DNA from: Pelomonas baiyunensis
GTDB lineage: Bacteria > Pseudomonadota > Gammaproteobacteria > Burkholderiales > Burkholderiaceae_C
Assembly: GCF_043555935.1 (NCBI RefSeq)
Contig: NZ_JBIGIB010000001.1
Location: forward strand, 1,054,001-1,118,000
DNA length: 64,000 bases
Direction of reading: 5' to 3'
Made by a program: the position numbers and the translations under genes. Each line of letters begins with the position of its first letter. The first letter of the stretch is position 1. This document shows positions 10,711 through 20,417 of the stretch, piece by piece. Below the pieces are notes generated by a model that searched no databases, was not told the DNA's origin, and worked only from the letters and a program-made list of their open reading frames with translations.

Positions 10711-11952
10711 ATGAGCAGCACCCTGCACACACCGCCCCGCAGCCCATGGCTCCAGCGCATCCTGACCCCGGTGGCGCGCGCTGCCGGGCGTCTGCTGAAC
10801 AACGGCCGCAACGACGGTCCGCCCGATCTGGATGAGTTGTGGCGCGACTTCAACCGCAAGCTGTCGGGCATGTTCGGCGGCAAGCCGACCGGGCCCAGTG
10901 GCCCGACGGGGTCCAACGGCGGGCCGGACATGAAAGGCGCTGGCATCGGTGCAGGGCTGATCGTGGGCGTTGTCGCGCTGGGGTGGTTGGCGAGCGGCTT
11001 CTTCATCGTGCAGGAAGGCCAACAAGGGGTGATCAGCTCCTTTGGCAAGTACAGCAAGACGGTGGACGCGGGCTTCCAGTGGCGGCTGCCGTACCCGTTC
11101 CAGGCGCATGAAGTGCAGCCGGTGTCGCAACTGCGGCAGGTCGAAGTCGGCCGGAGCTCAGTCGTCGCTGCCACCGGCCTGCGCGACTCGTCGATGCTGA
11201 CCCAGGACGAAAACATCGTGGACATCCGATTCACGGTGCAGTTCACGATTCGCGATCTGAAGGATTTTCTGTTCGAGAACCGCGACCCGGAGCAGGCGGT
11301 GCTGTTGGCCGCGGAGTCCGCGGTCCGTGAGATTGTTGGCAAGAGTTCGATGGACTCTGTGCTTTATGAGCAGCGTGACGCCATCGCCGCAGACCTGGTG
11401 AAGTCGATCCAGACGCAGTTGGATCGCCTCAAAGCGGGCATCCAGATCAAGAACGTGAACGTGTTGAGCGTGCAGCCGCCCGAGCAAGTGCAGGCGGCGT
11501 TCGAAGACGCGTTCAAGGCGGGTCAAAACCGCGAGCAAACCAAGAACGAGGCGCAGGCGTACGCCAACCAGGTGATCCCGAGCGCACAGGGTGACGCGGC
11601 CAAGCTGCGTGAGCAAGCCGAGGGTTACAAGGCCAGCGTGGTGGCCACGGCCGAGGGCGATGCCCAACGGTTCAAGAGTGTGTTGGCCGAGTACCAGAAG
11701 GCGCCGCAAGTGACGCGGGACCGCCTGTACATCGACGCCATGCAGCAGATCTACAGCAACGTCAGCAAGGTTCTCGTGGACAGCAAGAGCAACTCCAACA
11801 TGCTGTATTTGCCGCTGGACAAGCTCATTCAGGGCAACAGCAGCGTGACGGTGTCGGCACCACAGCCCACCGCGCTGCCGGAGCCGCAGGCCGTGCCCAG
11901 CGCGAACGACCTGCGAAGCCGTGACAACCAACGCAGCCGTGACGGTCGCTGA
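10711..11952 (+). CDS. hflK: FtsH protease regulator HflK
   Basis: SPFH/prohibitin-family inner-membrane protein that with HflC forms a large cage around the AAA protease FtsH. Cytoplasmic N terminus rich in Pro/Gly (about 1-75), TM helix at about 76-100, SPFH domain starting at IVQEGQQGVISSFGKYSK, then a long helical segment (FEDAFKAGQNREQTKNEAQ). 413 aa, typical. 17 bases upstream of hflC. Confidence 0.95.
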   Translation: MSSTLHTPPRSPWLQRILTPVARAAGRLLNNGRNDGPPDLDELWRDFNRKLSGMFGGKPTGPSGPTGSNGGPDMKGAGIGAGLIVGVVALGWLASGFFIVQEGQQGVISSFGKYSKTVDAGFQWRLPYPFQAHEVQPVSQLRQVEVGRSSVVAATGLRDSSMLTQDENIVDIRFTVQFTIRDLKDFLFENRDPEQAVLLAAESAVREIVGKSSMDSVLYEQRDAIAADLVKSIQTQLDRLKAGIQIKNVNVLSVQPPEQVQAAFEDAFKAGQNREQTKNEAQAYANQVIPSAQGDAAKLREQAEGYKASVVATAEGDAQRFKSVLAEYQKAPQVTRDRLYIDAMQQIYSNVSKVLVDSKSNSNMLYLPLDKLIQGNSSVTVSAPQPTALPEPQAVPSANDLRSRDNQRSRDGR

Positions 11953-11969
11953 ACGAGGAGCTTGACGTC

Positions 11970-12866
11970 ATGAATCGTATTGCTGCCCTCGTCGTTGGCG
12001 CTTTCGTTGGCTTGATGCTGTTGTCCTCGATGTTGTTCATCGTGGACCAGCGCCAGTTCGCGGTGATTTACGCCCTGGGCGAAATCAAGGAAGTCATCAC
12101 CGAGCCCGGCCTCAAATTCAAGCTGCCCCCGCCGCTGCAAAACGCGGTGCTTCTGGACCGCCGCGTGCAGACGCTGGACAGCGCGGAATCTCGGCCGATC
12201 TTCACGGCCGAGAAGAAGAGCCTGGTCATCGACTGGCTGATCAAGTGGCGCGTGACCGAGCCCCGCCAGTTCATCCGTAACAGCGGCGCGGACTTGCGCA
12301 ACGTCGAGAACCGCCTGGCGCCCATCGTGCAAGCGGCATTCAACGAAGAAGTGACCAAGCGCACGGTGATTGCCGTGTTGGCGACCGAGCGCGAGAAGGT
12401 CATGAACGATGTTCGCAACCGCCTGGCCGATGAGGCCAAGCAGTTCGGCATCGAAGTGGTGGATGTGCGCATCAAGCGGGTGGACTTCGCGTCCAGCATC
12501 ACCGACTCGGTCTATCGCCGCATGGAGTCGGAGCGCAAGCGCGTGGCCAACGAGGCCCGTTCGACCGGTGCCGCCGAGGGCGAAAAGATCAAGGCGGACG
12601 CCGACCGCCAACGCCAGATCATCGTCGCGGAGGCCTACCGCGACGCTCAAAAGATCAAGGGCGAAGGTGATGCCAAGGCGTCGGCGCTGTATGCCGAAGC
12701 CTTTGGGCGTGACCCGCAGTTCGCGCAGTTCTACCGCTCGCTGGAGGCGTATCGCGCCAGCTTCGCCAAGAAGAGCGATGTGATGGTGGTGGACCCGAGC
12801 AGCGATTTCTTCAAGGCATTGCGCGGACCGGGTGCTGGCCCCGCTGCCGCTCCGGCGCGCAAGTGA
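11970..12866 (+). CDS. hflC: FtsH protease regulator HflC
   Basis: Partner of HflK in the FtsH-HflKC complex. A single N-terminal TM helix (ALVVGAFVGLMLLSSMLFIV) anchors an SPFH domain (DQRQFAVIYALGEIKEVI) and a coiled-coil tail (RQIIVAEAYRDAQKIKGEGDAKASALYAEAF). 298 aa. Good upstream GAGGAG ribosome binding site. Its stop overlaps the GTG start of the next small gene by four bases. Confidence 0.95.
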   Translation: MNRIAALVVGAFVGLMLLSSMLFIVDQRQFAVIYALGEIKEVITEPGLKFKLPPPLQNAVLLDRRVQTLDSAESRPIFTAEKKSLVIDWLIKWRVTEPRQFIRNSGADLRNVENRLAPIVQAAFNEEVTKRTVIAVLATEREKVMNDVRNRLADEAKQFGIEVVDVRIKRVDFASSITDSVYRRMESERKRVANEARSTGAAEGEKIKADADRQRQIIVAEAYRDAQKIKGEGDAKASALYAEAFGRDPQFAQFYRSLEAYRASFAKKSDVMVVDPSSDFFKALRGPGAGPAAAPARK

Positions 12867-13045
12867 CCGACTGGTTGGCCGTGCTCTCGATGGTGCTGAT
12901 CATCGAGGGTGCGTTGCCGCTGTTGATGCCGGCGCAGTGGAAGGACTGGTTCGGTCGCCTGACCCGGTTGTCTGATGGGCAGCTGCGGTTTGTCGGACTG
13001 ATCTGCGTGGCGTGTGGCGTGATGGGATGGGCGTCCTTGCGTTGA
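12863..13045 (+). CDS. Small two-TM protein, DUF2065 family
   Basis: A 60-residue membrane protein with GTG start overlapping the hflC stop (GTGA). It shows two hydrophobic segments (WLAVLSMVLIIEGALPLLMP and VGLICVACGVMGWASL) around a short positively charged turn (WKDWFGRLTRL). This matches the DUF2065/YjeT family, which occurs downstream of hflC in many proteobacteria. Function unknown. Its coupling suggests a role at the membrane with HflKC, but that is only inference. Confidence 0.85.
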   Translation: MTDWLAVLSMVLIIEGALPLLMPAQWKDWFGRLTRLSDGQLRFVGLICVACGVMGWASLR

Positions 13046-13051
13046 ACCGAA

Positions 13052-13080
13052 TGCTCAAGCGGGGAGGGCATAGGTACAAT
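13052..13080 (+). promoter_or_regulatory. Possible promoter for hisZ-purA
   Basis: A good -10 hexamer TACAAT (13075-13080) has, 17 bases upstream, only a weak -35-like TGCTCA (13052-13057). If used, transcription would begin near 13087, after the first in-frame ATG of hisZ (13079). That is one reason I place the hisZ start at 13109. Confidence 0.35.
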
Positions 13081-13108
13081 GCCGTTTTTAACCGCCCCGC
13101 TCGCGCCC

Positions 13109-14272
13109 ATGTCCTCTGCTTGGCTGCTGCCAGAGCACATTGCTGATGTCCTGCCGTCGCAGGCTCGCCGCATCGAAGAGTTGCGCAGGGAACTGCTCGA
13201 CATGGCCCGTGGCTATGGTTGCGAGTTGGTCATCCCGCCGCTCCTGGAACACCTCGATTCCCTCCTGTCCGGGACGGGCAACGGTTCCGAGATCAAGCTG
13301 TTCAAGCTGGTCGATCAACTCTCCGGCCGATCACTTGGTTTGCGCGCAGACACCACGCCGCAAGTGGCGCGCATCGACGCGCACCTGCTGAACCGGCGCG
13401 GCGTGACCCGCCTGTGCTACTGCGGCCCGGTGGCGCACACGCGGCCCGATGGCCTGAACACGAGCCGCGAGCCGCTGCAATTCGGGGTGGAGGTGTACGG
13501 CCACGCCGGGCTGGAGGCCGACCTCGAGGTGCATGAGCTGGCGCTGGATGCGCTGCAGCGCGCGGGCCTTCGCCACGTGATGTTGGACCTGGGGGACGCG
13601 CGTTTGCTGCGCGGCGTGCTGGACGGCATCGAGTTGCCGTCGGCGACGCTCGAGGCGCTCACTGCCGCGTTGGCGTCCAAGGACATGGGTGTGCTGTCCG
13701 AGCTGACCCGTGACATGCCCGCGTCTTCGCGCGAAGCCTTGCTGGCCTTGCCCACCCTGTTTGGCGGGCGCGAGGTGCTGCTGCTGGCCGCTCAACGCTT
13801 GCCCGACCACCCGCTGGTGCGTGCGGCGCTGGCAGACCTGGATTGGCTCGCACGCCACCTGGAAGCCACGCACCCCGAGGTGCAACTCGGCTTCGACCTG
13901 GCGGACCTGCAGGGCTACGCCTACTACACGGGCATCCGCTTTGCGGCCTACGCCGCGGGCTGCTCAGATGCCGTGCTGCGCGGCGGCCGTTACGACGAGG
14001 TGGGCGCCGCCTTTGGCCGCCGCCGCCCAGCGGTGGGCTTCAGCCTGGATCTCAAGACCTTGGTGACGCTGGCCCCGTCCAGTCCGCTGCGTGCCGCCGT
14101 GCGTGCACCTTGGAGTGACGACGCTGCACTGCGCCGCGCTGTTCGGGCGCTGCGCGAGCAGGGTGAGACGGTCGTGTGCGTTTTGCCCGGCCATGAGCAC
14201 GAGGCCGATGAATTCGACTGTGACCGCGAACTGGTTCGCGAGCACACTGCCTGGGTCGTCCGCACGCTGTAA
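13109..14272 (+). CDS. hisZ: ATP phosphoribosyltransferase regulatory subunit HisZ
   Basis: HisRS-like protein lacking the anticodon domain that activates the short form of HisG, the first enzyme of histidine synthesis. It keeps the class II core fold: [28 protein letters not shown], then [17 protein letters not shown] and the [14 protein letters not shown] motif. I choose ATG 13109 ([16 protein letters not shown]), which matches the family N terminus, instead of ATG 13079, whose codon lies inside a probable -10 box. 387 aa. Its pairing with purA is usual in Burkholderiales. The partner hisG is not in the window. Confidence 0.93.
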   Translation: MSSAWLLPEHIADVLPSQARRIEELRRELLDMARGYGCELVIPPLLEHLDSLLSGTGNGSEIKLFKLVDQLSGRSLGLRADTTPQVARIDAHLLNRRGVTRLCYCGPVAHTRPDGLNTSREPLQFGVEVYGHAGLEADLEVHELALDALQRAGLRHVMLDLGDARLLRGVLDGIELPSATLEALTAALASKDMGVLSELTRDMPASSREALLALPTLFGGREVLLLAAQRLPDHPLVRAALADLDWLARHLEATHPEVQLGFDLADLQGYAYYTGIRFAAYAAGCSDAVLRGGRYDEVGAAFGRRRPAVGFSLDLKTLVTLAPSSPLRAAVRAPWSDDAALRRAVRALREQGETVVCVLPGHEHEADEFDCDRELVREHTAWVVRTL

Positions 14273-15649
<1,377 letters not shown>

Positions 15650-15702
15650 CCCTGGCCACGTCTGAACCTGATCATTCACCAATCCACGGAGACAACACCA
15701 CC

Positions 15703-16224
15703 ATGTTGACCGACGACGGCAAGCACCTCTACGTATCTTGGGACGAATACCACCTGCTCACCGAGCGGCTGGCTTTGAAGGTCCATGCTTCGGGCTGGGA
15801 GTTCGACCAAATCCTGTGTCTGGCCCGAGGTGGCATGCGTCCGGGCGATGTGCTGTCGCGCGTCTTCGACAAGCCGTTGGGCATCATGTCCACGAGCTCG
15901 TACCGCGCTGAAGCCGGCACGATTCAGGGTCGCCTGGACATGGCCAAGTACATCACGATGCCCAAGGGCGAACTCGCCGGGCGCGTGCTGCTGGTGGACG
16001 ACCTGGCCGACTCCGGCGTCACGCTGAAGGCAGTGGTCGAGCGTCTGCGTGGCATGCCGGCCATCACCGAGTTGCGCTCGGCTGTCATCTGGACGAAGAA
16101 GGTGTCGGCCTACACGCCGGACTACTACTGCGAGATGCTTGAAACCTCGCCGTGGATCCATCAGCCGTTCGAGGAATACGACGGCATGGGGCCGGAAGCG
16201 CTGGCGAAGAAATTCGTCGTTTGA
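15703..16224 (+). CDS. Type I phosphoribosyltransferase, probable purine salvage
   Basis: A 173-residue PRTase with the PRPP-binding signature RVLLVDDLADSGVT (about residues 99-112) and an N-terminal CLARGGMRPGDVL loop. This resembles the xanthine-guanine/hypoxanthine phosphoribosyltransferase-like group found beside purA in betaproteobacteria. Substrate specificity cannot be read from the sequence with certainty. A strong ribosome binding site region (CACGGAGACAAC) precedes ATG 15703. Confidence 0.85.
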   Translation: MLTDDGKHLYVSWDEYHLLTERLALKVHASGWEFDQILCLARGGMRPGDVLSRVFDKPLGIMSTSSYRAEAGTIQGRLDMAKYITMPKGELAGRVLLVDDLADSGVTLKAVVERLRGMPAITELRSAVIWTKKVSAYTPDYYCEMLETSPWIHQPFEEYDGMGPEALAKKFVV

Positions 16225-16340
16225 GGATGGTGGTTGTGGCGCGGATCGAAGAAAGCTCGGTTTGTGCCACCACTCGACGAAGCGTCCATCGAGGGCGCAT
16301 CGTCGGGGACTCGGTCACGCAAGCGCTACCCCGGTTTGCC

Positions 16341-16366
16341 GGCTCTGCGCTTGCAAGCGCAGAGCC
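16341..16366. repeat. 26-bp perfect palindrome
   Basis: The two 13-base halves (GGCTCTGCGCTTG and its exact complement) meet at TTGCAA with no spacer. It lies about 120 bases after the phosphoribosyltransferase stop and is not followed by T residues. It is the longest perfect palindrome I noticed in the window. It makes spurious open frames on both strands carry the same peptide (GSALASAEPA). Confidence 0.85.
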
Positions 16367-16379
16367 TGCGCCTGGCGTC

Positions 16380-16401
16380 GGGCAAGCCACAGGGCTTGCC
16401 C
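16380..16401. repeat. Short inverted repeat, 9-bp arms
   Basis: GGGCAAGCC (16380-16388) pairs with GGCTTGCCC (16393-16401) around a 4-base loop. It lies 14 bases after the 26-bp palindrome and 20 bases before the duplicated tRNA end. No T-run follows. It may help end transcription from the purA side, but I see no canonical terminator structure. Confidence 0.6.
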
Positions 16402-16421
16402 TCGGTCCCGGCGACAAACCC

Positions 16422-16489
16422 TTCGAGTCCTCTCCTGGGCACCAAAGCAAAAAGGCCGATGCTTTCGCATCGGCCTTTTTGTCTTTGTT

Positions 16490-16512
<23 letters not shown>
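16422..16512. repeat. 25-bp inverted repeat mirroring the tRNA-Leu 3' end
   Basis: Positions 16422-16446 (+ strand) repeat exactly the T-loop, T-stem 3' side, acceptor 3' side, CCA and next AAA of the tRNA-Leu gene, whose own copy is the reverse complement at 16488-16512. Between the two 25-base arms lies the bidirectional terminator 16449-16480. The left copy lacks the rest of a tRNA: the bases before it do not form a T-stem. Confidence 0.85.
16449..16480. terminator. Bidirectional Rho-independent terminator
   Basis: A perfect 14-bp stem (AAAAAGGCCGATGC and its complement) around a TTTC loop, with A5 on one side and T5 on the other, so it can stop transcripts arriving from either direction. 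It sits 9 bases beyond the 3' end of the - strand tRNA-Leu and would also close the + strand purA-phosphoribosyltransferase transcript. Confidence 0.9.
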
Positions 16513-16574
<62 letters not shown>

Positions 16575-16625
16575 AAGGTGCTCAAAACTTCTGAAGAAGT
16601 CCTGGGCCGTTTCAGGAAAACCGAG

Positions 16626-16655
16626 ACTATATCATCAAAAACTTGAAGAACACAA
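16626..16655 (-). promoter_or_regulatory. Probable promoter of tRNA-Leu
   Basis: Reading the - strand, TTGTGT (16655-16650), an 18-base spacer and TATAGT (16631-16626) form a plausible sigma-70 promoter. It would start transcription near 16619, about 45 bases before the mature tRNA 5' end. The -35 matches poorly beyond TTG. It overlaps the divergent start of rnr. Confidence 0.45.
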
Positions 16656-18964
16656 ATTCCTCGCCTAGCGGCGACAGCGCCGGCCTGCTCGGCGAAGTGG
16701 AGGGCACGCTCCAAGGGCATCGCGACGGGCATGGCTTTCTGATTCCGGACGACGGGTCGTCTGACATCTACTTGTCCGCCCAGGAAACCCACGCCGTCAT
16801 GCATGGAGACCGGCTTCGTGTCCGCGTGGTGCGTTTCGACAAGCGTGGGCGCCCCGAGGGCAAGGTGCTGGAGATCCTCGAGCGCAAGAAGCGCCCGCTG
16901 ATCGGCCGCCTGTTGCTCGAATCCGGCGTCTGGCTGGTTGCCCCGGAAGACCGCCGAATGGGTCAGGACATCCTGATCCCGAAGAATGGCATCGCCAATG
17001 CCACCGCGGGGCAGGTTGTGGCCGTCGAACTCACCGAGCCGCCATCGCTGTATTCGCAGCCCGTGGGCCGTGTCGTGGAGGTGCTGGGCGAGATTGACGA
17101 CCCGGGCATGGAGATCGAGATTGCCGTGCGCAAGTACGACGTCCCGCATCGCTTCAGCCCGGAGACGTTGGCCCAAAGCGCCAAGCTGCCCGAGAAGCTG
17201 CGCGCCGTGGACCTGAAGCAGCGTGTGGACCTGCGCGACGTGCCGCTGGTCACCATCGACGGCGAGGACGCGCGCGATTTCGACGACGCCGTCTATTGCG
17301 AGCCCTTCAAACAAGGGCGGGGCAAGAAAGCCGTCGAGGGCTGGCGGCTGCTGGTGGCCATTGCCGATGTCTCGCACTACGTCAAGCCCGGTGAGCCGCT
17401 GGACGCCGATGCGTACGAGCGGGCCACGTCGGTCTACTTCCCGCGTCGTGTGATTCCGATGCTGCCCGAGAAGCTGTCCAACGGGCTGTGTTCTCTCAAC
17501 CCGTACGAAGACCGGTTGAGCATGGTGTGCGACATGCTGGTTTCCAGCGACGGCGCGGTCACGGCCTACCAGTTCTACCCGGCCGTGATCTCCTCGCACG
17601 CGCGCTTCACATACAACGAAGTGGCCGCCATTCTGGGCAATACGCACGGGCCCGAGGCGGCCAAGCGGCGGGAGTTGGTGCCGCACCTGCTGCACTTGCA
17701 CGAGGTGTACCGCGCGCTGCTGGGCGAGCGGCAGCGCCGCGGCGCGATCGATTTCGAGACGACCGAAACGCAGATCGTTTGCGATGACAACGGGCGCATC
17801 GAAAAGATCGTGCCGCGCACCCGCAATGACGCCCACCGCCTGATCGAGGAGGCCATGCTCGCGGCCAACACTTGCTCGGCGGATTTCATCCAGGGCTCCA
17901 AGCACCCGTCGCTCTACCGCGTGCATGAAGGACCCACGCCTGAGAAGCGGCAGACCTTGCAGGCCTACCTGCGCTCGCTGGGCATTGGCATGGGGCTGTC
18001 GGACGATCCCACGCCGCGCGAATTCCAGCAACTGGCCGAGGCGACCAAAGACCGCCCGGATGCCCAGCAGATCCACACCATGCTGTTGCGCTCGATGCAG
18101 CAGGCCATCTACACCGGCACGAACTCGGGCCACTTCGGGCTGGCCTATCCGGCCTACACGCACTTCACCAGTCCGATTCGGCGCTACCCCGACTTGCTCG
18201 TGCACCGGGTCATCAAGGCTTTGTTGGCACACAAGCGCTACACGCTGGACGCCGCCAAGATGCAGGTGCTGCAGGCGCCCAAGCGCCCGGGGCGGGCCAT
18301 GCCACCCAATCCGGCCGAGGCGCGCAACGAGCAGGAGCGCTGGGAGGTGGTGGGCGCGCATTGCAGTGCGAACGAGCGGCGTGCCGATGAAGCCAGCCGC
18401 GACGTCGAAGCTTGGCTCAAGTGCCGCTACATGCGCGACCGTCTGGGCGAAGAGTTCGCCGGTACGGTGAGTGCGGTCACCTCGTTCGGGCTGTTCGTGC
18501 AGCTCGACGCCCTCTACGTCGAGGGGCTGGTGCACATCACGGAGCTCGGCGGCGAATACTTCAAGTTCGACGACGCCCGCCAGGAGCTCCGTGGTGAGCG
18601 CACCGGCATTCGCTACGCCACTGGGGCGCGTGTGCAGGTTCAGGTCAGCCGCGTCGATCTGGACGGCCGGCGCATCGACTTCCGCCTCGTGCGTGAGACG
18701 GAGGACGGCCGCGGCGGCGGGCGCGGTGCGGCCAAGCCGGCTGGCAAGGTCGAGGCCAAGAACCCTGGTAAGAAGCGCGCGCCCAAATCGGCCGTTGAGG
18801 CGCTGGAGGACGTGCGGCAAGCGGACCGTGAAGTCCAGCGCAGCCGCAAGGAGGTGGTGGCGGCGCTCCATCCGGTCAAGGCCGCGCAGCAGGCGGCCAA
18901 GCGCGCTGCGGCCAAGGCGGCCAAGAAGACGGTCGGCAAGGCCACTGCTCGCAAGCGTCGTTGA
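16643..18964 (+). CDS. rnr: Ribonuclease R
   Basis: 3'-5' exoribonuclease that degrades structured RNA. N-terminal cold-shock-like OB regions (GTLQGHRDGHGFLIPDDG), RNB catalytic domain with the Asp cluster DGEDARDFDDAVY near residues 205-217, and an S1 domain near residue 603 (GTVSAVTSFGLFVQLDALYVEG). A Lys/Ala-rich basic tail of about 75 residues follows, as in other RNase R proteins. The start is taken as TTG 16643; the first in-frame ATG would delete conserved sequence. 773 aa. Divergent from tRNA-Leu. Confidence 0.94.
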   Translation: MKNTNSSPSGDSAGLLGEVEGTLQGHRDGHGFLIPDDGSSDIYLSAQETHAVMHGDRLRVRVVRFDKRGRPEGKVLEILERKKRPLIGRLLLESGVWLVAPEDRRMGQDILIPKNGIANATAGQVVAVELTEPPSLYSQPVGRVVEVLGEIDDPGMEIEIAVRKYDVPHRFSPETLAQSAKLPEKLRAVDLKQRVDLRDVPLVTIDGEDARDFDDAVYCEPFKQGRGKKAVEGWRLLVAIADVSHYVKPGEPLDADAYERATSVYFPRRVIPMLPEKLSNGLCSLNPYEDRLSMVCDMLVSSDGAVTAYQFYPAVISSHARFTYNEVAAILGNTHGPEAAKRRELVPHLLHLHEVYRALLGERQRRGAIDFETTETQIVCDDNGRIEKIVPRTRNDAHRLIEEAMLAANTCSADFIQGSKHPSLYRVHEGPTPEKRQTLQAYLRSLGIGMGLSDDPTPREFQQLAEATKDRPDAQQIHTMLLRSMQQAIYTGTNSGHFGLAYPAYTHFTSPIRRYPDLLVHRVIKALLAHKRYTLDAAKMQVLQAPKRPGRAMPPNPAEARNEQERWEVVGAHCSANERRADEASRDVEAWLKCRYMRDRLGEEFAGTVSAVTSFGLFVQLDALYVEGLVHITELGGEYFKFDDARQELRGERTGIRYATGARVQVQVSRVDLDGRRIDFRLVRETEDGRGGGRGAAKPAGKVEAKNPGKKRAPKSAVEALEDVRQADREVQRSRKEVVAALHPVKAAQQAAKRAAAKAAKKTVGKATARKRR

Positions 18965-19027
18965 GCCTGTGAAGGCCGCAGTGGTGAGCCCCTTGGGCTT
19001 GCCGCTGAGCGCAGTTCAGGGTGCGCT

Positions 19028-20407
19028 TCAGAGCAATCGGGTCATGGGTGCGATCAACTCGCCGGCGGGCAGCACGTGGTTGACTTCGCCGGCCGCGCCA
19101 TGCGCGTGTGCGGCTGCGCAGGCCAGGGTGTGCAGCGGCATCGCTGCGTGGCGGGCGCACCAGCCTCCCAGCCAGCCTGCCAACACATCGCCGCTGCCTG
19201 CTGTGCCCAGCGCGGGGCCGCCCGTGGAGATCACGGTGGGCGTTTCGCCCGGTGACGCAATCACCGAGCCTGAGCCTTTCAGCAGCACCGTGCACCGCAG
19301 TTGGCGCGCCAGGGTTTGCGCGGCGGCCAGTCGATCCTGTTGAACCGCCTGGACCGTGATCTGCAGCAGCCGCGCGGCTTCAAGCGGGTGGGGGGTGATC
19401 ACGGTGGTGCCCGGCGCACGCGACGCGACGGCGGCCTGGAGCGGCGCGGATGCTGCGATCGCGTTGAGCGCGTCGGCGTCCAGCACCGCGCGGGGCAGGG
19501 CGCTCAACAAGGCCGGCAGGCGGGCTGCAATCTCCGGGCCGCCGCCGCATCCGATCACGCCCACGGCGAGAGGGCACTCAGCCAGGCTGCCGCACATCAG
19601 TTCCGGTTGGCCGGCATCGGCCGGGCCGCCGTCGTTTGGGGCGAGCAGGTCGACGTAGACCCGCCCGGCGCCCGCATGCAGCGCGGCTCGAGCGGCCAGT
19701 CGCGCAGCGCCCTGCATGCCTGCCGCGCCGCCAACCACCAGCACCTGTCCGTGGCTGCCCTTGTGATGGCTGGCCAGCGATGCAGGCAGGGCTTGAGGCG
19801 CGCTCAGCCAGGCGGTCGGCGCTTCTGCGGGCGTGACGCCCAGGTGGTCAAACCAGATCCTGCCGGCCAACGCGCGGCCTTCGCCCGTGAACAGGCCGGG
19901 CTTGAGCGTCAGCAGACTGAGCGTGTGGGTGGCTCGGACGGCCACACCGTCGGCCGCCAGGCCGGCGATGGTCCCGGCCGGTTGCCCGGTGTCGGCCAGC
20001 AGACCGCTCGGCACATCCACGGCGAGGATTGGTGCGCTGCAGGCATTCATCGCCTCGATGACTGCGGCACTGGCAGCATCTAACGGCCGGTTCAGGCCAA
20101 TGCCGAACAGTGCGTCGACCACCAGGCTGGGTGGGCTTGCAGGTGGTTGGAGTGCGGCATGCGTGGGAATGCCATGGGCGGCGAGCACATCGGCCGCGAT
20201 TCGTCCATCGCCGCCGTTGTTCCCGCGGCCGCAGGCCAGCCACACGGGGCCATCGCCGCGACGCAGCGCCAAGGCCAGCTTGGCCACCGCATGGCCGGCG
20301 CGCGCCATCAGATCCGGCGTGGCCGCCAGAGCGGCAACTTCAATGCGGCGGGTGGCGGCCGTGTCGAACAGCGGCCAGGGGCGGGTGGTGGGCAGCAGGG
20401 GGCGCAT
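19028..20407 (-). CDS. nnr: Bifunctional NAD(P)HX epimerase/dehydratase
   Basis: Repairs hydrated NADH and NADPH. The N-terminal YjeF_N epimerase half carries CGRGNNGGDGRIAADVL and VDALFGIGLNRPL. The C-terminal ADP/ATP-dependent dehydratase half carries GSHGQVLVVGGAAGMQGAA, VITPHPLEAARLL and TGGPALGTAGSGDVLAG. 459 aa is somewhat short of the roughly 500 typical of the fused form, mainly in the N-terminal half. It is convergent with rnr and lies 10 bases downstream of the FAD oxidase gene, so the two probably form one transcript. Confidence 0.94.
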   Translation of the reverse strand: MRPLLPTTRPWPLFDTAATRRIEVAALAATPDLMARAGHAVAKLALALRRGDGPVWLACGRGNNGGDGRIAADVLAAHGIPTHAALQPPASPPSLVVDALFGIGLNRPLDAASAAVIEAMNACSAPILAVDVPSGLLADTGQPAGTIAGLAADGVAVRATHTLSLLTLKPGLFTGEGRALAGRIWFDHLGVTPAEAPTAWLSAPQALPASLASHHKGSHGQVLVVGGAAGMQGAARLAARAALHAGAGRVYVDLLAPNDGGPADAGQPELMCGSLAECPLAVGVIGCGGGPEIAARLPALLSALPRAVLDADALNAIAASAPLQAAVASRAPGTTVITPHPLEAARLLQITVQAVQQDRLAAAQTLARQLRCTVLLKGSGSVIASPGETPTVISTGGPALGTAGSGDVLAGWLGGWCARHAAMPLHTLACAAAHAHGAAGEVNHVLPAGELIAPMTRLL

Positions 20408-20417
20408 GCCCCGCAGC

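Noticed and set aside
13042..13080. TTGAAC (13042) as the -35 for the hisZ promoter
   Set aside because: The spacing to the -10 would be 27 bases, too long for sigma-70.
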